This document shows, piece by piece, positions 1 to 7,657 of a stretch of 12,928 nucleotides of DNA. The notes under the pieces were generated by a model, which had not been told where the DNA came from, did not search any database, and worked only from the letters and a program-made list of their open reading frames with translations. The stretch's first letter is position 1; each line of letters opens with the position of its first letter. The stretch comes from an uncultured Flavobacteriales bacterium. Lineage in GTDB: Bacteria; Bacteroidota; Bacteroidia; Flavobacteriales; BACL11. The DNA lies in contig CAJWUS010000027.1 of assembly GCA_913047525.1 (NCBI GenBank), forward strand, positions 1-12,928, written 5' to 3'. The translations under genes were made by a program, and so were the position numbers.

Positions 1-43
1 AGTGTAAAATTGCAGAAAGTTTTTCAACAAAAGTTAATAACTT

Positions 44-1663
44 TTAGAAGCTATAACTCACACCAAAAACTCCATTAAAACCAATCTCCTGATAGCTCCT
101 CCAAAGTTCTTTCTTAGAATTTGTAAGATTGTTCAATTGTAGAAAAGCTGAAAGAATTTTAGAATAGTTGTATTGTAAGCTTAAATTAGCATGAAACTGT
201 GATTCTAATTGTGAAATCTCATTATAATATCTTTCGCCTAAGTAATTGATGGATGGCTCTACTTTAATTTTATCTCTCAAATTAATTGGAGCGCTAATAT
301 TTGCAACAAAATTCGGTTTATAATATACTTTCTTGTCCCAACTATAATAATCAGCATATGCATTTACTGACAGAATATTACTTACCCTTCTTTCGTATTT
401 TACACTAAGATGCAACTGTTTTACATCTACATAACCAATTTTAAAACGATTATAATCACCATTATTCACGCGTTGAAGATTATGAAAATTATCTATCATA
501 CCATAAGCTACAGCCCCTTCAAAAACTTCATCCTTTCCTAAAACATTACGCATTAAAAGATACAGTTCATCCCCAGAAGTAGTTTCTAATGCTTGCATAA
601 AACCATGTTCGCCTAAAATAGATTGATTACTTCCATAAGAGTGAATGAAAGGATTCTCATCTGCAAGCGATTTAAGCGTATTTCTTTTTTCAATATGACG
701 AATTCCACCATCAACTAATAAAATATCTTTCACTAATTCTTTAGTCGCTTTAATTATCGGAGAAATCGCAATACCATTAGGATCATAGTGCAAATTCAAA
801 CCAGTCTCAAACCTTATCCCAAACTTTTCAAAACTAGCTTTCGGGACAAAATGAAGTTCTTTGAACTCTGTAGCTTGATATTTTGAGTCTTTATTGTTAT
901 AGTTGATATAATCGTTAAATTCTATTTCCAAGTCAATTGGCAACTCATTAATTTCCTTTTGCAGATCAGCACTTAAATGGATTTGATTCTCTGACATTTC
1001 ATTCAAATCGGAAGCAAAGAAAGTAACATTGCGAATCATTTTATTAGAAGCATTTTCTTTGCTTATAGCAGATACGGTAAATTTGGTGTAAGCAAATCGA
1101 TTGTTTAAAAACTGCTCTTCTTCAAAAGTAGATGACTTGTCCCAATACAAAGCCGTTCTTCTATCGTAATCCAAATTAGCAATAAATATATGTTTTGCAT
1201 TAATCTTCTTTCCGTACAAATGCAAAGTGTTTTTACTGTTTTTTGCTTGAAACCCTTCTGGTTTATACTTATTTGAAAAATGATTTAGCAGAACTCCATA
1301 GTTTAAATCTTTTGAACGATTGCTATTGTGCATAATAGTTGCTTTACTACCAATTCTATAGCCAGTTCCAAAAAAGACTTTACTATTATATAATTTCGAA
1401 ATGGTTTCCGTTTTTACTTTAGCCGCTTTCAAGGGGCGCGTTTTGTAATCGGCTTTTAAGCTGTGCTCGGAAACAGTATATTTTTGGCTTTTATCTACTT
1501 TTATTGTATCTGAAAAAGTGGCTTGCTCGTTTAACTTGCTTGCCTCAGGCACGCTCGGCACAAATTGCTCGGTTACCCTTACTTCTGTAGCTTTTATATC
1601 TTGTGCTTTCACATTAGAAACAAAAAGCAAACACATGCTAACTAAAAAGACTTTATTCTTCAT
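44..1663 (-). CDS. Outer-membrane beta-barrel protein (TonB-receptor-like barrel without plug) paired with TPR protein
   Basis: This 539-residue protein is predicted to be exported and inserted in the outer membrane. A signal peptide covers about residues 1-20, ending ..NVKA before Q21. Residues 28-43 (VRVTEQFVPSVPEASK) resemble a segment I recall from Bacteroidota barrel proteins encoded beside large TPR proteins, where it reads roughly V.V...Y.P.V.DA.K. A polar linker reaches about residue 90. From about residue 95 on there are alternating amphipathic strands rich in Tyr, Phe and Asn, and the protein ends in FGVSYSF, a terminal Phe typical of proteins folded by BAM. I see no plug domain, so it is probably not a full TonB-dependent transporter, although such proteins are often named that way. 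Its ATG lies inside the end of the upstream TPR gene (11-nt overlap), which implies translational coupling. The substrate is unknown. Barrel assignment is confident; role is not. Confidence 0.85.
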   Translation of the reverse strand: MKNKVFLVSMCLLFVSNVKAQDIKATEVRVTEQFVPSVPEASKLNEQATFSDTIKVDKSQKYTVSEHSLKADYKTRPLKAAKVKTETISKLYNSKVFFGTGYRIGSKATIMHNSNRSKDLNYGVLLNHFSNKYKPEGFQAKNSKNTLHLYGKKINAKHIFIANLDYDRRTALYWDKSSTFEEEQFLNNRFAYTKFTVSAISKENASNKMIRNVTFFASDLNEMSENQIHLSADLQKEINELPIDLEIEFNDYINYNNKDSKYQATEFKELHFVPKASFEKFGIRFETGLNLHYDPNGIAISPIIKATKELVKDILLVDGGIRHIEKRNTLKSLADENPFIHSYGSNQSILGEHGFMQALETTSGDELYLLMRNVLGKDEVFEGAVAYGMIDNFHNLQRVNNGDYNRFKIGYVDVKQLHLSVKYERRVSNILSVNAYADYYSWDKKVYYKPNFVANISAPINLRDKIKVEPSINYLGERYYNEISQLESQFHANLSLQYNYSKILSAFLQLNNLTNSKKELWRSYQEIGFNGVFGVSYSF

Positions 1664-4600
1664 TTTCTATAATTTTTGGAATCTCGATTGTATCTATTTC
1701 TTCCTGAAAAAGTATCTCATAATTAATCTCATCATCAAAAATATTAATATAAGTTTCTGTCTCTTGCCCCAATGTAGTGTTAGAAATCTCTATTTCCAAA
1801 ATTTGTTCATACTTCTTTCGGGCAATGATAAGTAATTCCTCTCCCTCATAATTCTCAATAACAGATTGTAGAGTAGCTTTTGCCTGAAAATTATTTTCAT
1901 TTTGTAGGTAAATATCTGCGAGCAATATAAAACCCTTTGCAATCCAATAATCAGCTGTAAAATCATTTGCCAATTGGTAAATTATTGTTTCCGATTTTTG
2001 CAAACTATCATTCAAGAATTGGAGATATGCTATCATATATGTTGCCTCTGCTCCAACCTTTGATGTTGAATTTTCACTAAGAAAAGAAAAAGTTTTCTCT
2101 GCCTTTTGGAAATTTCCATGCACAAAATAAGAACGAGCCAAAATTATAGACGCTCTGCTTTTTAAGCTATTATCTATTTTTTCTAAGGTGAGAACTTTAT
2201 TAGCGTAATTTATCGACTGCTCATTTTTATTTGTTTCAAATCCAATCATCAAGCGAATTACAGCCTCTCTTTTTACACTATTATTAGTGGCCATTTTCTC
2301 AATATTCTGATAATACTTATTTGACTTTTTAAAATCATTTAAGGTGAAATAATGCCTTGCTAAATACAAAAAAGAGGGCTCTAAATGTTTGTTGTTAGCT
2401 TCCACTACCTTTTTAAAAGAAGATAAAGCACATATAGTATCCTTTACTTTGACGCAACTTTCAGCTAAGTAATAATTAGCATCCACTGAAAAAATACCAT
2501 TACTAAAATTAGTAATATACTTCTGAAATGTAGTTTTTGAAACTCCATAATCACCTTCAGCAAATTTCATAAAAGCAGTATTATAAGTTAAGGAATCTTG
2601 CTCGGCTCGACTTATACTTACTTGCGGCAAAGCATTTACAATATTTAAATATTCATCTACTTTGGCAATACTAACATAAGTTGCTCGTAAACCAGCAAGC
2701 GCCTGCTTAAAGGAAGTAGTTTGAGCATAATCATTCATGACAAATAGGAAAGATGCAATGGCATCATCAATATTATTGGCGTTAAAATGTATCATCCCTT
2801 TGCTCAAATGCACTTTTGCTTTCAACTCATCATCATTTACAAATAGTAGCAACTTATCGTAATAAGCAATGGCTAATGCTGCTTGATTAGTATTTTTGTA
2901 ATGCACTGCCAAATCTTGCAAAGCATCATCATAATAAGCCGATTGCTTGTAATTATCTTCCAATTGTTGGAGCAGCTTTACTTTGTCAGAACTTTTCCCA
3001 ATAAGCCCCAAACAAACAGAACGATTATAAATGGCGTAATCTGTATCGAACAAAGCATAATTAGCAGCAAGTTCATAATTTTTTTCTGCCATTCTAAAAT
3101 CACTTAACATATAATAGCAATCAGCAGTTCTAAGATAAGCGTCATTCAATCGAATGGAATCCTTGGCTAATTTTGTAAACTTACGAAAACTATTTTTTGC
3201 TTTTTGGTAATTTTTCAGCTTAAAATAAGCATAGCCTAAATTGTATTGGGTAAAATTAGAGGAAGAGGGTAGAGAGATAGAAAGATACTCATTATACAAA
3301 TCGGCAGATTTTCTAAAGGCAGCAATATTGTAATAAGAATCGGCCAGCCAATAAGTACTCATTGCAGTAATTTCCTGGTTTATCTTATATTTATTAGCAT
3401 GTTCAAAAAGGGTAATCGCCTGATTATACTCCTGATTATTAAATGCTTTTACCCCAATGTAAAAAGATAATCTTTGAATTGCAGTTTTTTGGCTAACTGA
3501 TGGAAACTCTAAATCTTTTAATTGCTCAAATGCTTGCTTATATCTACTTGTATTCTGGAAAGCATTTATCATCAAATCCTTTATCATTTTAGTGTTTTCC
3601 GTATTGCTAAAAGTGCTAAGATAGTACTGTAAAATATCTAAAACATTATCAAAAGGAAGATCCAATTCATAAGAAAGTTTTGCATAATTAAAATACGCAT
3701 CTTCTTGCATAATAGTATTGTAATTGTATTCTGTTGCTTGCTTAAATGATTTTAGTGCATGATTTTTCTCCTGAATATTCAAGTAACTATTTGCTAAATA
3801 ATAGGATACAAATTGTTTTGTGCTATCTTCTGAAAACTGCAATGGTTCTAGAAATCTTATCGCATTTTCAAAGTCCTGAATATTGTGGTAAGCATAGCCA
3901 ACTTGCAGTCTATCTAAAGAAGAGGAATGGGTAGTCTTTTCAAAGAAAATTTCAAAATATTTTATAGAATTTTTAAAATCCTTTTTTCTGTAATAAGCCT
4001 CTGAAATCATCCTATTTAACTCTGCCTCCCTTGACGAAATCACCTCATCTAACATTGGCTCAGCATAAGCAATTAAGTCATCATATCTTTTTTGTAAAAA
4101 ATAAATCTGACTTATATAATAAGGTACAATTGAAGCAAATGTTTTATCCTCTTGTAAATTAAAGAATCCATTAAGTGCTGCTTTATAATGCTTTTGTTTA
4201 TAGGTAATATGAGCGTAAAAATATTGTGATAAGCCAGCATATTTTGATTCGGTATTTAATAATTTTGAGAAATAATATTTAGATGATTCTAATGAATCAA
4301 GAACAAAATAGGTGTAAGCTAATTTAAAATTATACTCACTAGTTTCATTGTCGCATTTTTGGAAATAATCTAAGGCAAAAGGATAGTTTGCTTGACGAAA
4401 ATAAAATATTCCTAATTCATAATTAACACTATTTATTTTGGATGAATAAGGGTAAACACTCAAAAATTCATCAAACCAAAACTTTGTATCCTCATTAAAC
4501 ATTCTTTTTGAGCAAATTGCTATATGAAAAAGCGCATCTTCTTTTTCTGCATTTGTAGTTAAATTGTCGGTATAAATTTTTTGATATAAATACTGAGACA

Positions 4601-4724
4601 AACCGAACTTCTCTGCAGAAAAAAGGTACTTTGCTTGTTGCAGATTTTCTCTTTCTTGGCTTTGTGCCGAAAGCAAAAAGATACATAAAAAAAAGGTGCA
4701 GGAAAAAACAAACTTCTTAATCAT
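1653..4724 (-). CDS. Large secreted tetratricopeptide-repeat protein
   Basis: This 1023-residue protein begins with a clear signal peptide (basic MIKK, hydrophobic core, ..LLSA before Q21), so it should act in the periplasm. Almost the whole mature part is made of TPR-like helical pairs, with repeated patterns such as GYAYFKLKNYQKAKNSF near residues 495-511 and further A.Y....Y..A...F units. TPR arrays bind other proteins; no catalytic motif is visible. The last 37 residues (about 987-1023) leave the repeat pattern and are very acidic, with 13 Asp/Glu and one Lys, ending NEE. The gene overlaps the following barrel gene by 11 nt, so the two products are likely made together and may interact. 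A possible promoter lies upstream at 4782-4814. The family is common in Bacteroidota as 'tetratricopeptide repeat protein'; its partner is inferred from gene order only. Confidence 0.9.
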   Translation of the reverse strand: MIKKFVFSCTFFLCIFLLSAQSQERENLQQAKYLFSAEKFGLSQYLYQKIYTDNLTTNAEKEDALFHIAICSKRMFNEDTKFWFDEFLSVYPYSSKINSVNYELGIFYFRQANYPFALDYFQKCDNETSEYNFKLAYTYFVLDSLESSKYYFSKLLNTESKYAGLSQYFYAHITYKQKHYKAALNGFFNLQEDKTFASIVPYYISQIYFLQKRYDDLIAYAEPMLDEVISSREAELNRMISEAYYRKKDFKNSIKYFEIFFEKTTHSSSLDRLQVGYAYHNIQDFENAIRFLEPLQFSEDSTKQFVSYYLANSYLNIQEKNHALKSFKQATEYNYNTIMQEDAYFNYAKLSYELDLPFDNVLDILQYYLSTFSNTENTKMIKDLMINAFQNTSRYKQAFEQLKDLEFPSVSQKTAIQRLSFYIGVKAFNNQEYNQAITLFEHANKYKINQEITAMSTYWLADSYYNIAAFRKSADLYNEYLSISLPSSSNFTQYNLGYAYFKLKNYQKAKNSFRKFTKLAKDSIRLNDAYLRTADCYYMLSDFRMAEKNYELAANYALFDTDYAIYNRSVCLGLIGKSSDKVKLLQQLEDNYKQSAYYDDALQDLAVHYKNTNQAALAIAYYDKLLLFVNDDELKAKVHLSKGMIHFNANNIDDAIASFLFVMNDYAQTTSFKQALAGLRATYVSIAKVDEYLNIVNALPQVSISRAEQDSLTYNTAFMKFAEGDYGVSKTTFQKYITNFSNGIFSVDANYYLAESCVKVKDTICALSSFKKVVEANNKHLEPSFLYLARHYFTLNDFKKSNKYYQNIEKMATNNSVKREAVIRLMIGFETNKNEQSINYANKVLTLEKIDNSLKSRASIILARSYFVHGNFQKAEKTFSFLSENSTSKVGAEATYMIAYLQFLNDSLQKSETIIYQLANDFTADYWIAKGFILLADIYLQNENNFQAKATLQSVIENYEGEELLIIARKKYEQILEIEISNTTLGQETETYINIFDDEINYEILFQEEIDTIEIPKIIENEE

Positions 4725-4781
4725 ATTTAAGATTGAAATCAGGATTAAAAGTAGAAAATAAGAAAACTATAAATAGGAATA

Positions 4782-4814
4782 CAAATACAAGTTTTCAACA
4801 ACTATTGCTAACAA
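4782..4814 (-). promoter_or_regulatory. Putative promoter of the TPR/barrel operon
   Basis: Read on the minus strand there is a TTG (4814-4812), a 22-nt spacer, then TGTATTTG (4789-4782). This matches the Bacteroidota vegetative promoter (TTG, 17-23 nt, TAnnTTTG) at all but one fixed position. It would leave a leader of roughly 50 nt before the ATG at 4724. The assignment rests on pattern only. Confidence 0.4.
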
Positions 4815-4853
4815 TTAGAAGGTATTTACATTCTTAAAAATGCAATATTTTAT

Positions 4854-4861
4854 TTATTTTG
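4854..4861 (+). promoter_or_regulatory. Putative -7 element before the small protein/ftsE/GT2 operon
   Basis: TTATTTTG matches TAnnTTTG at five of six fixed positions and lies 14 nt before the ATG at 4876. No TTG is found at the expected upstream distance, so support is weak. If it is used, the alternative ATG at 4840 would not be on the transcript, which favours the 4876 start. Confidence 0.3.
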
Positions 4862-4875
4862 CGTTTAATATTTTT

Positions 4876-5088
4876 ATGATTTATATTTTGAAAATAAAGG
4901 GCACTGATAAAATTCCAGATTTTGTTCAAATTAGGGATCAGGACATGACTCTGCGTGCTTATTTCAGAATGGACCAACAAGAATCCGGGATTAGGAAGAA
5001 TAACCTGGAAAAATGGAAAAAAGAGATAATTAGTGCCTTAGAAAAAATTCCATTTGGAAAATTAAAAAAATTAGACATTCAATTATGA
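4876..5088 (+). CDS. Small alpha/beta protein of about 70 residues coupled to ftsE
   Basis: I do not recognise a named family. From the ATG at 4876 the product is 70 residues, beginning MIYILKIKGTDK. The pattern suggests short beta strands (IYILKIKG, DFVQIRD, LRAYFRM) followed by an amphipathic helix (NNLEKWKKEIISALEK) and a Lys-rich end (GKLKKLDIQL). No membrane segment or signal peptide is present with this start, so it is probably cytoplasmic. An ATG at 4840 in the same frame would add 12 hydrophobic residues and look like a membrane anchor, but it lies upstream of the possible -7 element and those residues look like read-through of AT-rich intergenic DNA. The stop overlaps the ftsE start as ATGA (5085-5088), implying coupled translation. 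That tight coupling is the main evidence that the gene is real. Function is unknown; a role linked to the ATPase is an inference. Confidence 0.7.
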   Translation: MIYILKIKGTDKIPDFVQIRDQDMTLRAYFRMDQQESGIRKNNLEKWKKEIISALEKIPFGKLKKLDIQL

Positions 5089-5765
5089 ATACGATTATTG
5101 AATTTAAAGCAGTTGATATTTTGCAAAAAACAAATATCATTTTTCAGAATATTAATTTTAAGATTTCTGCTGGAGAATTTATTTATATTATCGGAAAAAC
5201 TGGAAGCGGAAAAAGCAGTTTGTTAAAATCATTGTATGCAGAACTGCCCATAAAAAAAGGAGGAATAGAGGTTTTAGGCTATGAAGTTGGAGAATTGGAC
5301 GACAATAATATTTCCAATTTAAGACGAAAATTAGGAATCGTTTTTCAGGATTTTCAATTACTTACTGACCGAACGCTTTATGAAAACCTACTTTTTATTT
5401 TGGAAGCCACTGGCTGGAAGGATAAAGAAAAAATTAATGAAAGAATAAAAGAAGTGTTGGATAATGTACATTTAGAAAATTGCGAGAGTAAAATGCCTTA
5501 TGAACTATCTGGCGGTGAGCAGCAAAGAGCCACAATCGCCAGAGCTCTTTTGAACCATCCGGAAATAATATTAGCAGATGAACCAACAGGAAATTTGGAC
5601 CCTGAAAAATCGGAAAGAATAATTGGACTTCTAAAAGAAATAAATAATAAAGGAACAACCATAATTGTTGCTACACACGACTATTCCATTATCAAAAAGT
5701 TTCCCTCCCATACTTTTGTTTGCGAAAACCGTTCCCTAGTAGAAATAAATAGCGAGAACTTTTAA
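5085..5765 (+). CDS. ftsE: FtsE-like ABC transporter ATP-binding protein
   Basis: This 226-residue protein is a complete ABC ATPase of FtsE/LolD size. Visible motifs, in order: Walker A GKTGSGKS at residues 37-44, Q-loop Gln88 in VFQDF, signature LSGGEQQR at 141-148, Walker B ILADEP at 162-167 with Glu166 as likely catalytic base, D-loop NLD at 170-172, and switch His198 in ATHDY. FtsE normally pairs with the membrane protein FtsX at the division site and controls peptidoglycan hydrolases from inside the cell. No ftsX is in this window; in Bacteroidota it is, as far as I know, usually located elsewhere. FtsE is the best match because of length, FQDFQLL after the Walker A half, and lack of a lipoprotein-export (LolCE) partner, but LolD or MacB-type ATPases are close relatives. 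Start is ATG overlapping the upstream stop. Confidence 0.85.
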   Translation: MNTIIEFKAVDILQKTNIIFQNINFKISAGEFIYIIGKTGSGKSSLLKSLYAELPIKKGGIEVLGYEVGELDDNNISNLRRKLGIVFQDFQLLTDRTLYENLLFILEATGWKDKEKINERIKEVLDNVHLENCESKMPYELSGGEQQRATIARALLNHPEIILADEPTGNLDPEKSERIIGLLKEINNKGTTIIVATHDYSIIKKFPSHTFVCENRSLVEINSENF

Positions 5766-5774
5766 ATCAAGAAA

Positions 5775-6491
5775 GTGCAACATCCGAAAATAAGTATAAT
5801 CATTCCTATTTTAAAACAAAAACAGTTTCTTCAAAGAGCAATTGAAAGTGTAATAAATCAGGGTTTTACTGATTATGAGCTAATAATTATTGATGGAAAA
5901 TCAGAGGATGGAACAATTGATGTCATCAAACAATATGAAAATAAAATTAGTTATTGGGAAAGTGCTGAGGATAGAAATGTGTATGATGCTATGAACAAAG
6001 CAGTTGCACAATCTAATGGTGATTGGCTTTATTTCTTAGGAGCTGATGATGAGATTTGCAAAACTACATTTCAAAATATTTTTTCTCAAAATACAGAAGA
6101 TACAAATTTGATTTTTGGGAATATCATTTATCAAAATAAGGAAGAATTCAAAGGAGAGTTTTCCAATAAATTATTTATAAAAAACAGCATTCATCATCAA
6201 GGGGCGATTTATCATAAAAGATGCTTTTACGGAAGAAATTTTAATTGTAATTATTCTATTTTGGCTGATTACGATTTTAATTTACAGCTATTCTTAGAAA
6301 GTAAAAAAGCCCTTTATTTTGATTTTGATTTTGCCATTTGTGGAAATGATGGAATCTCAAAACAAAAAGGGTGGACGCATTACAAACAAGAATTCGATAT
6401 TAAGAAAAACAGATTAAATGCTGTGCAATTTGTAGTTTATGGAAGTATAACTTTGGGAAAATTTTTGCTTAACCAAATAGGGATTTTATAA
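5775..6491 (+). CDS. Family 2 glycosyltransferase
   Basis: This 238-residue protein has the GT-A fold of family 2 glycosyltransferases, which transfer a sugar from a nucleotide-sugar donor. It opens with KISIIIPILKQ (residues 5-15), followed by SVINQGFTDYELIIIDGKSEDGT (residues 25-47; Asp40 near the nucleotide), the SAEDRNVYDAMNKA segment (63-76) and the metal-binding GADDE (89-93). HHQG (140-143) and ADYDF (164-168) recur in the WcaA-like subgroup that decorates exopolysaccharide or O-antigen-like glycans. The C-terminus is hydrophobic and may touch the membrane, but there is no clear transmembrane helix. The start is GTG: it lies 9 nt after the ftsE stop, an in-frame stop at 5763-5765 closes the frame upstream, and no ATG is available before the core motif. 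Donor and acceptor sugars cannot be told. It ends tail to tail with the GT4 gene. Confidence 0.88.
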   Translation: MQHPKISIIIPILKQKQFLQRAIESVINQGFTDYELIIIDGKSEDGTIDVIKQYENKISYWESAEDRNVYDAMNKAVAQSNGDWLYFLGADDEICKTTFQNIFSQNTEDTNLIFGNIIYQNKEEFKGEFSNKLFIKNSIHHQGAIYHKRCFYGRNFNCNYSILADYDFNLQLFLESKKALYFDFDFAICGNDGISKQKGWTHYKQEFDIKKNRLNAVQFVVYGSITLGKFLLNQIGIL

Positions 6492-7586
6492 AAATTGACT
6501 GTAAATTTCTATTAACTTTTTCTGCTCATTTTCCCAATTTAAATCCTGTTTTGCTTGTGCCATATTTACTCTCCAAACTTTTCTTTTTTCAGCATTATTT
6601 AACATTTCATTTAAGGTATCGGCTAAATACTTTGGATTGTAATTTTCTATAATTACTCCCATTTCATTTTCATCCATTATTCGTTTTACTTCAACAAGAG
6701 GAGATGCAATAATGGGTAGGCCAGCATGAATATAATCAAATAATTTATTGGGTAAAGCATAGGTGAAACTAAGTCCTAAAGACCGCTCTAAAAGTAGGCC
6801 TACATCTGCTTGCTTTGTATAGGAAAGCAAATCTTCAAAAGGGACTTTTCCGTAAAAAATAACCCTGTTTTCTAACCCTGACTTCTTAACCAATTCTTTT
6901 AGTTTGCCCTCTACTTTTCCAAAACCAATAATAAGTAAAATAGCATTCTCTACAAAAGGCATTGCTGCAATTGTTTCTTCTAATCCCCTTCCAGGATTCA
7001 TCACACCCTGATATAATATTATTTTTTTACTATCAAAATTTAGCTGTTTTACTTGCCTGTTTTCTTTTTCCAATTTCGGAATGTTTCGAATGAGATGGAA
7101 ATTAGTACTATACCTTTTGTTATAAGCATCAGCAATCGACCTAGAAACTGTATAAGTATGCTTTAATCTTGGCATGATGGCTTTTTCAATAAATTGCCAA
7201 ACCGATTGTACAAATTTCCTTCCTTGGAGTTCTGGTCCTTCACAAAACATTTCATGGCTATCATATACTAATGGCTTTCGTTTTAGTTTTGAAATGAGGT
7301 AATTTGGCAAAAGGGTATCCAAATCATTAGCCAATAAAACATCTACTTTTTTAAATAGCAGAAATAAAAATAGTCGAATATTATATTCTATATAAAACCA
7401 AACTTCCGTTTTGAAAATCAAGTGGAATCTTTTTGTTTTATATTCCCTCTCAATTGGCAAACTATCAGGAAGCTTTCTGCCTAAAAGCAAAACATCAAAA
7501 CCCATTCCCTGCAAAGTAATTGCAGTTTTATGCACGCGTTGGTCGGTGCACAAATCAGAGGTAACAGAAATAATGACTCGTTTCAA
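6486..7586 (-). CDS. Family 4 (GT-B) glycosyltransferase, TTG start
   Basis: This 366-residue protein has the two-domain GT-B layout of family 4 glycosyltransferases. The N-terminal acceptor domain starts MKRVIISVTSDLCTDQRVHK, typical of Bacteroidota members, with a hydrophobic stretch near 62-80 and YDSHE at 108-112. The C-terminal donor domain contains YQGVMNPGRGLEE (192-204), VIFYGKVPFEDL (242-253) and LPNKLFDYIHAGLPII (278-293), which holds the nucleotide-sugar site. The start is TTG at 7584-7586. No ATG, GTG or other TTG occurs in frame between the upstream stop (7623-7625) and this codon, and the family's usual N-terminus begins exactly here. A run of nine A bases (7585-7593) adjoins the start, so a sequencing indel upstream cannot be excluded but would not affect the conserved part. 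It probably builds a surface glycan; the sugar is unknown. Confidence 0.87.
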   Translation of the reverse strand: MKRVIISVTSDLCTDQRVHKTAITLQGMGFDVLLLGRKLPDSLPIEREYKTKRFHLIFKTEVWFYIEYNIRLFLFLLFKKVDVLLANDLDTLLPNYLISKLKRKPLVYDSHEMFCEGPELQGRKFVQSVWQFIEKAIMPRLKHTYTVSRSIADAYNKRYSTNFHLIRNIPKLEKENRQVKQLNFDSKKIILYQGVMNPGRGLEETIAAMPFVENAILLIIGFGKVEGKLKELVKKSGLENRVIFYGKVPFEDLLSYTKQADVGLLLERSLGLSFTYALPNKLFDYIHAGLPIIASPLVEVKRIMDENEMGVIIENYNPKYLADTLNEMLNNAEKRKVWRVNMAQAKQDLNWENEQKKLIEIYSQFL

Positions 7587-7601
7587 AAAAAAATATTTTG
7601 G

Positions 7602-7630
7602 CGAAAATACAGTTTTTAAACGCTAAACAA
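7602..7630 (-). promoter_or_regulatory. Putative promoter of the GT4 gene
   Basis: On the minus strand TTG (7630-7628), an 18-nt spacer and TATTTTCG (7609-7602) match the Bacteroidota promoter with one mismatch. Transcription would begin about 10 nt before the TTG start codon, so the leader would be very short. This supports the unusual start. Confidence 0.45.
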
Positions 7631-7645
7631 TATGAATTGTTTTGC

Positions 7646-7653
7646 TACATTTG
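7646..7653 (+). promoter_or_regulatory. Putative murB -7 element, TACATTTG
   Basis: TACATTTG fits TAnnTTTG exactly and ends 4 nt before the murB ATG (7658). A transcript starting the usual few bases downstream would begin at or next to the start codon, that is, be leaderless or nearly so. No TTG lies at the standard upstream distance, which lowers confidence. Confidence 0.4.
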
Positions 7654-7657
7654 AAAT

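Noticed and set aside
29..45. A 17-base AT-only-but-two palindrome (8-bp arms, 1-base centre) overlapping the barrel gene's stop.
   Set aside because: Stem is almost all A-T and no loop of workable size exists, so it cannot be called a terminator; it may be chance in AT-rich DNA.
1518..1835. Open frame of about 105 codons on the plus strand across the barrel/TPR gene junction.
   Set aside because: It is antisense to two well-supported genes, has low-complexity Phe/Leu/Ile-rich content and no recognisable family.
4725..4839. Possible small RNA or riboswitch in the TPR/small-protein divergent gap.
   Set aside because: The gap is short, AT-rich and shows no strong pairing; only promoter-like elements can be supported.
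7585..7593. Run of nine A bases at the GT4 start, possibly a frameshift hiding an upstream ATG start.
   Set aside because: The protein begins exactly where relatives begin, and a promoter-like sequence lies just upstream, so the TTG start needs no correction.
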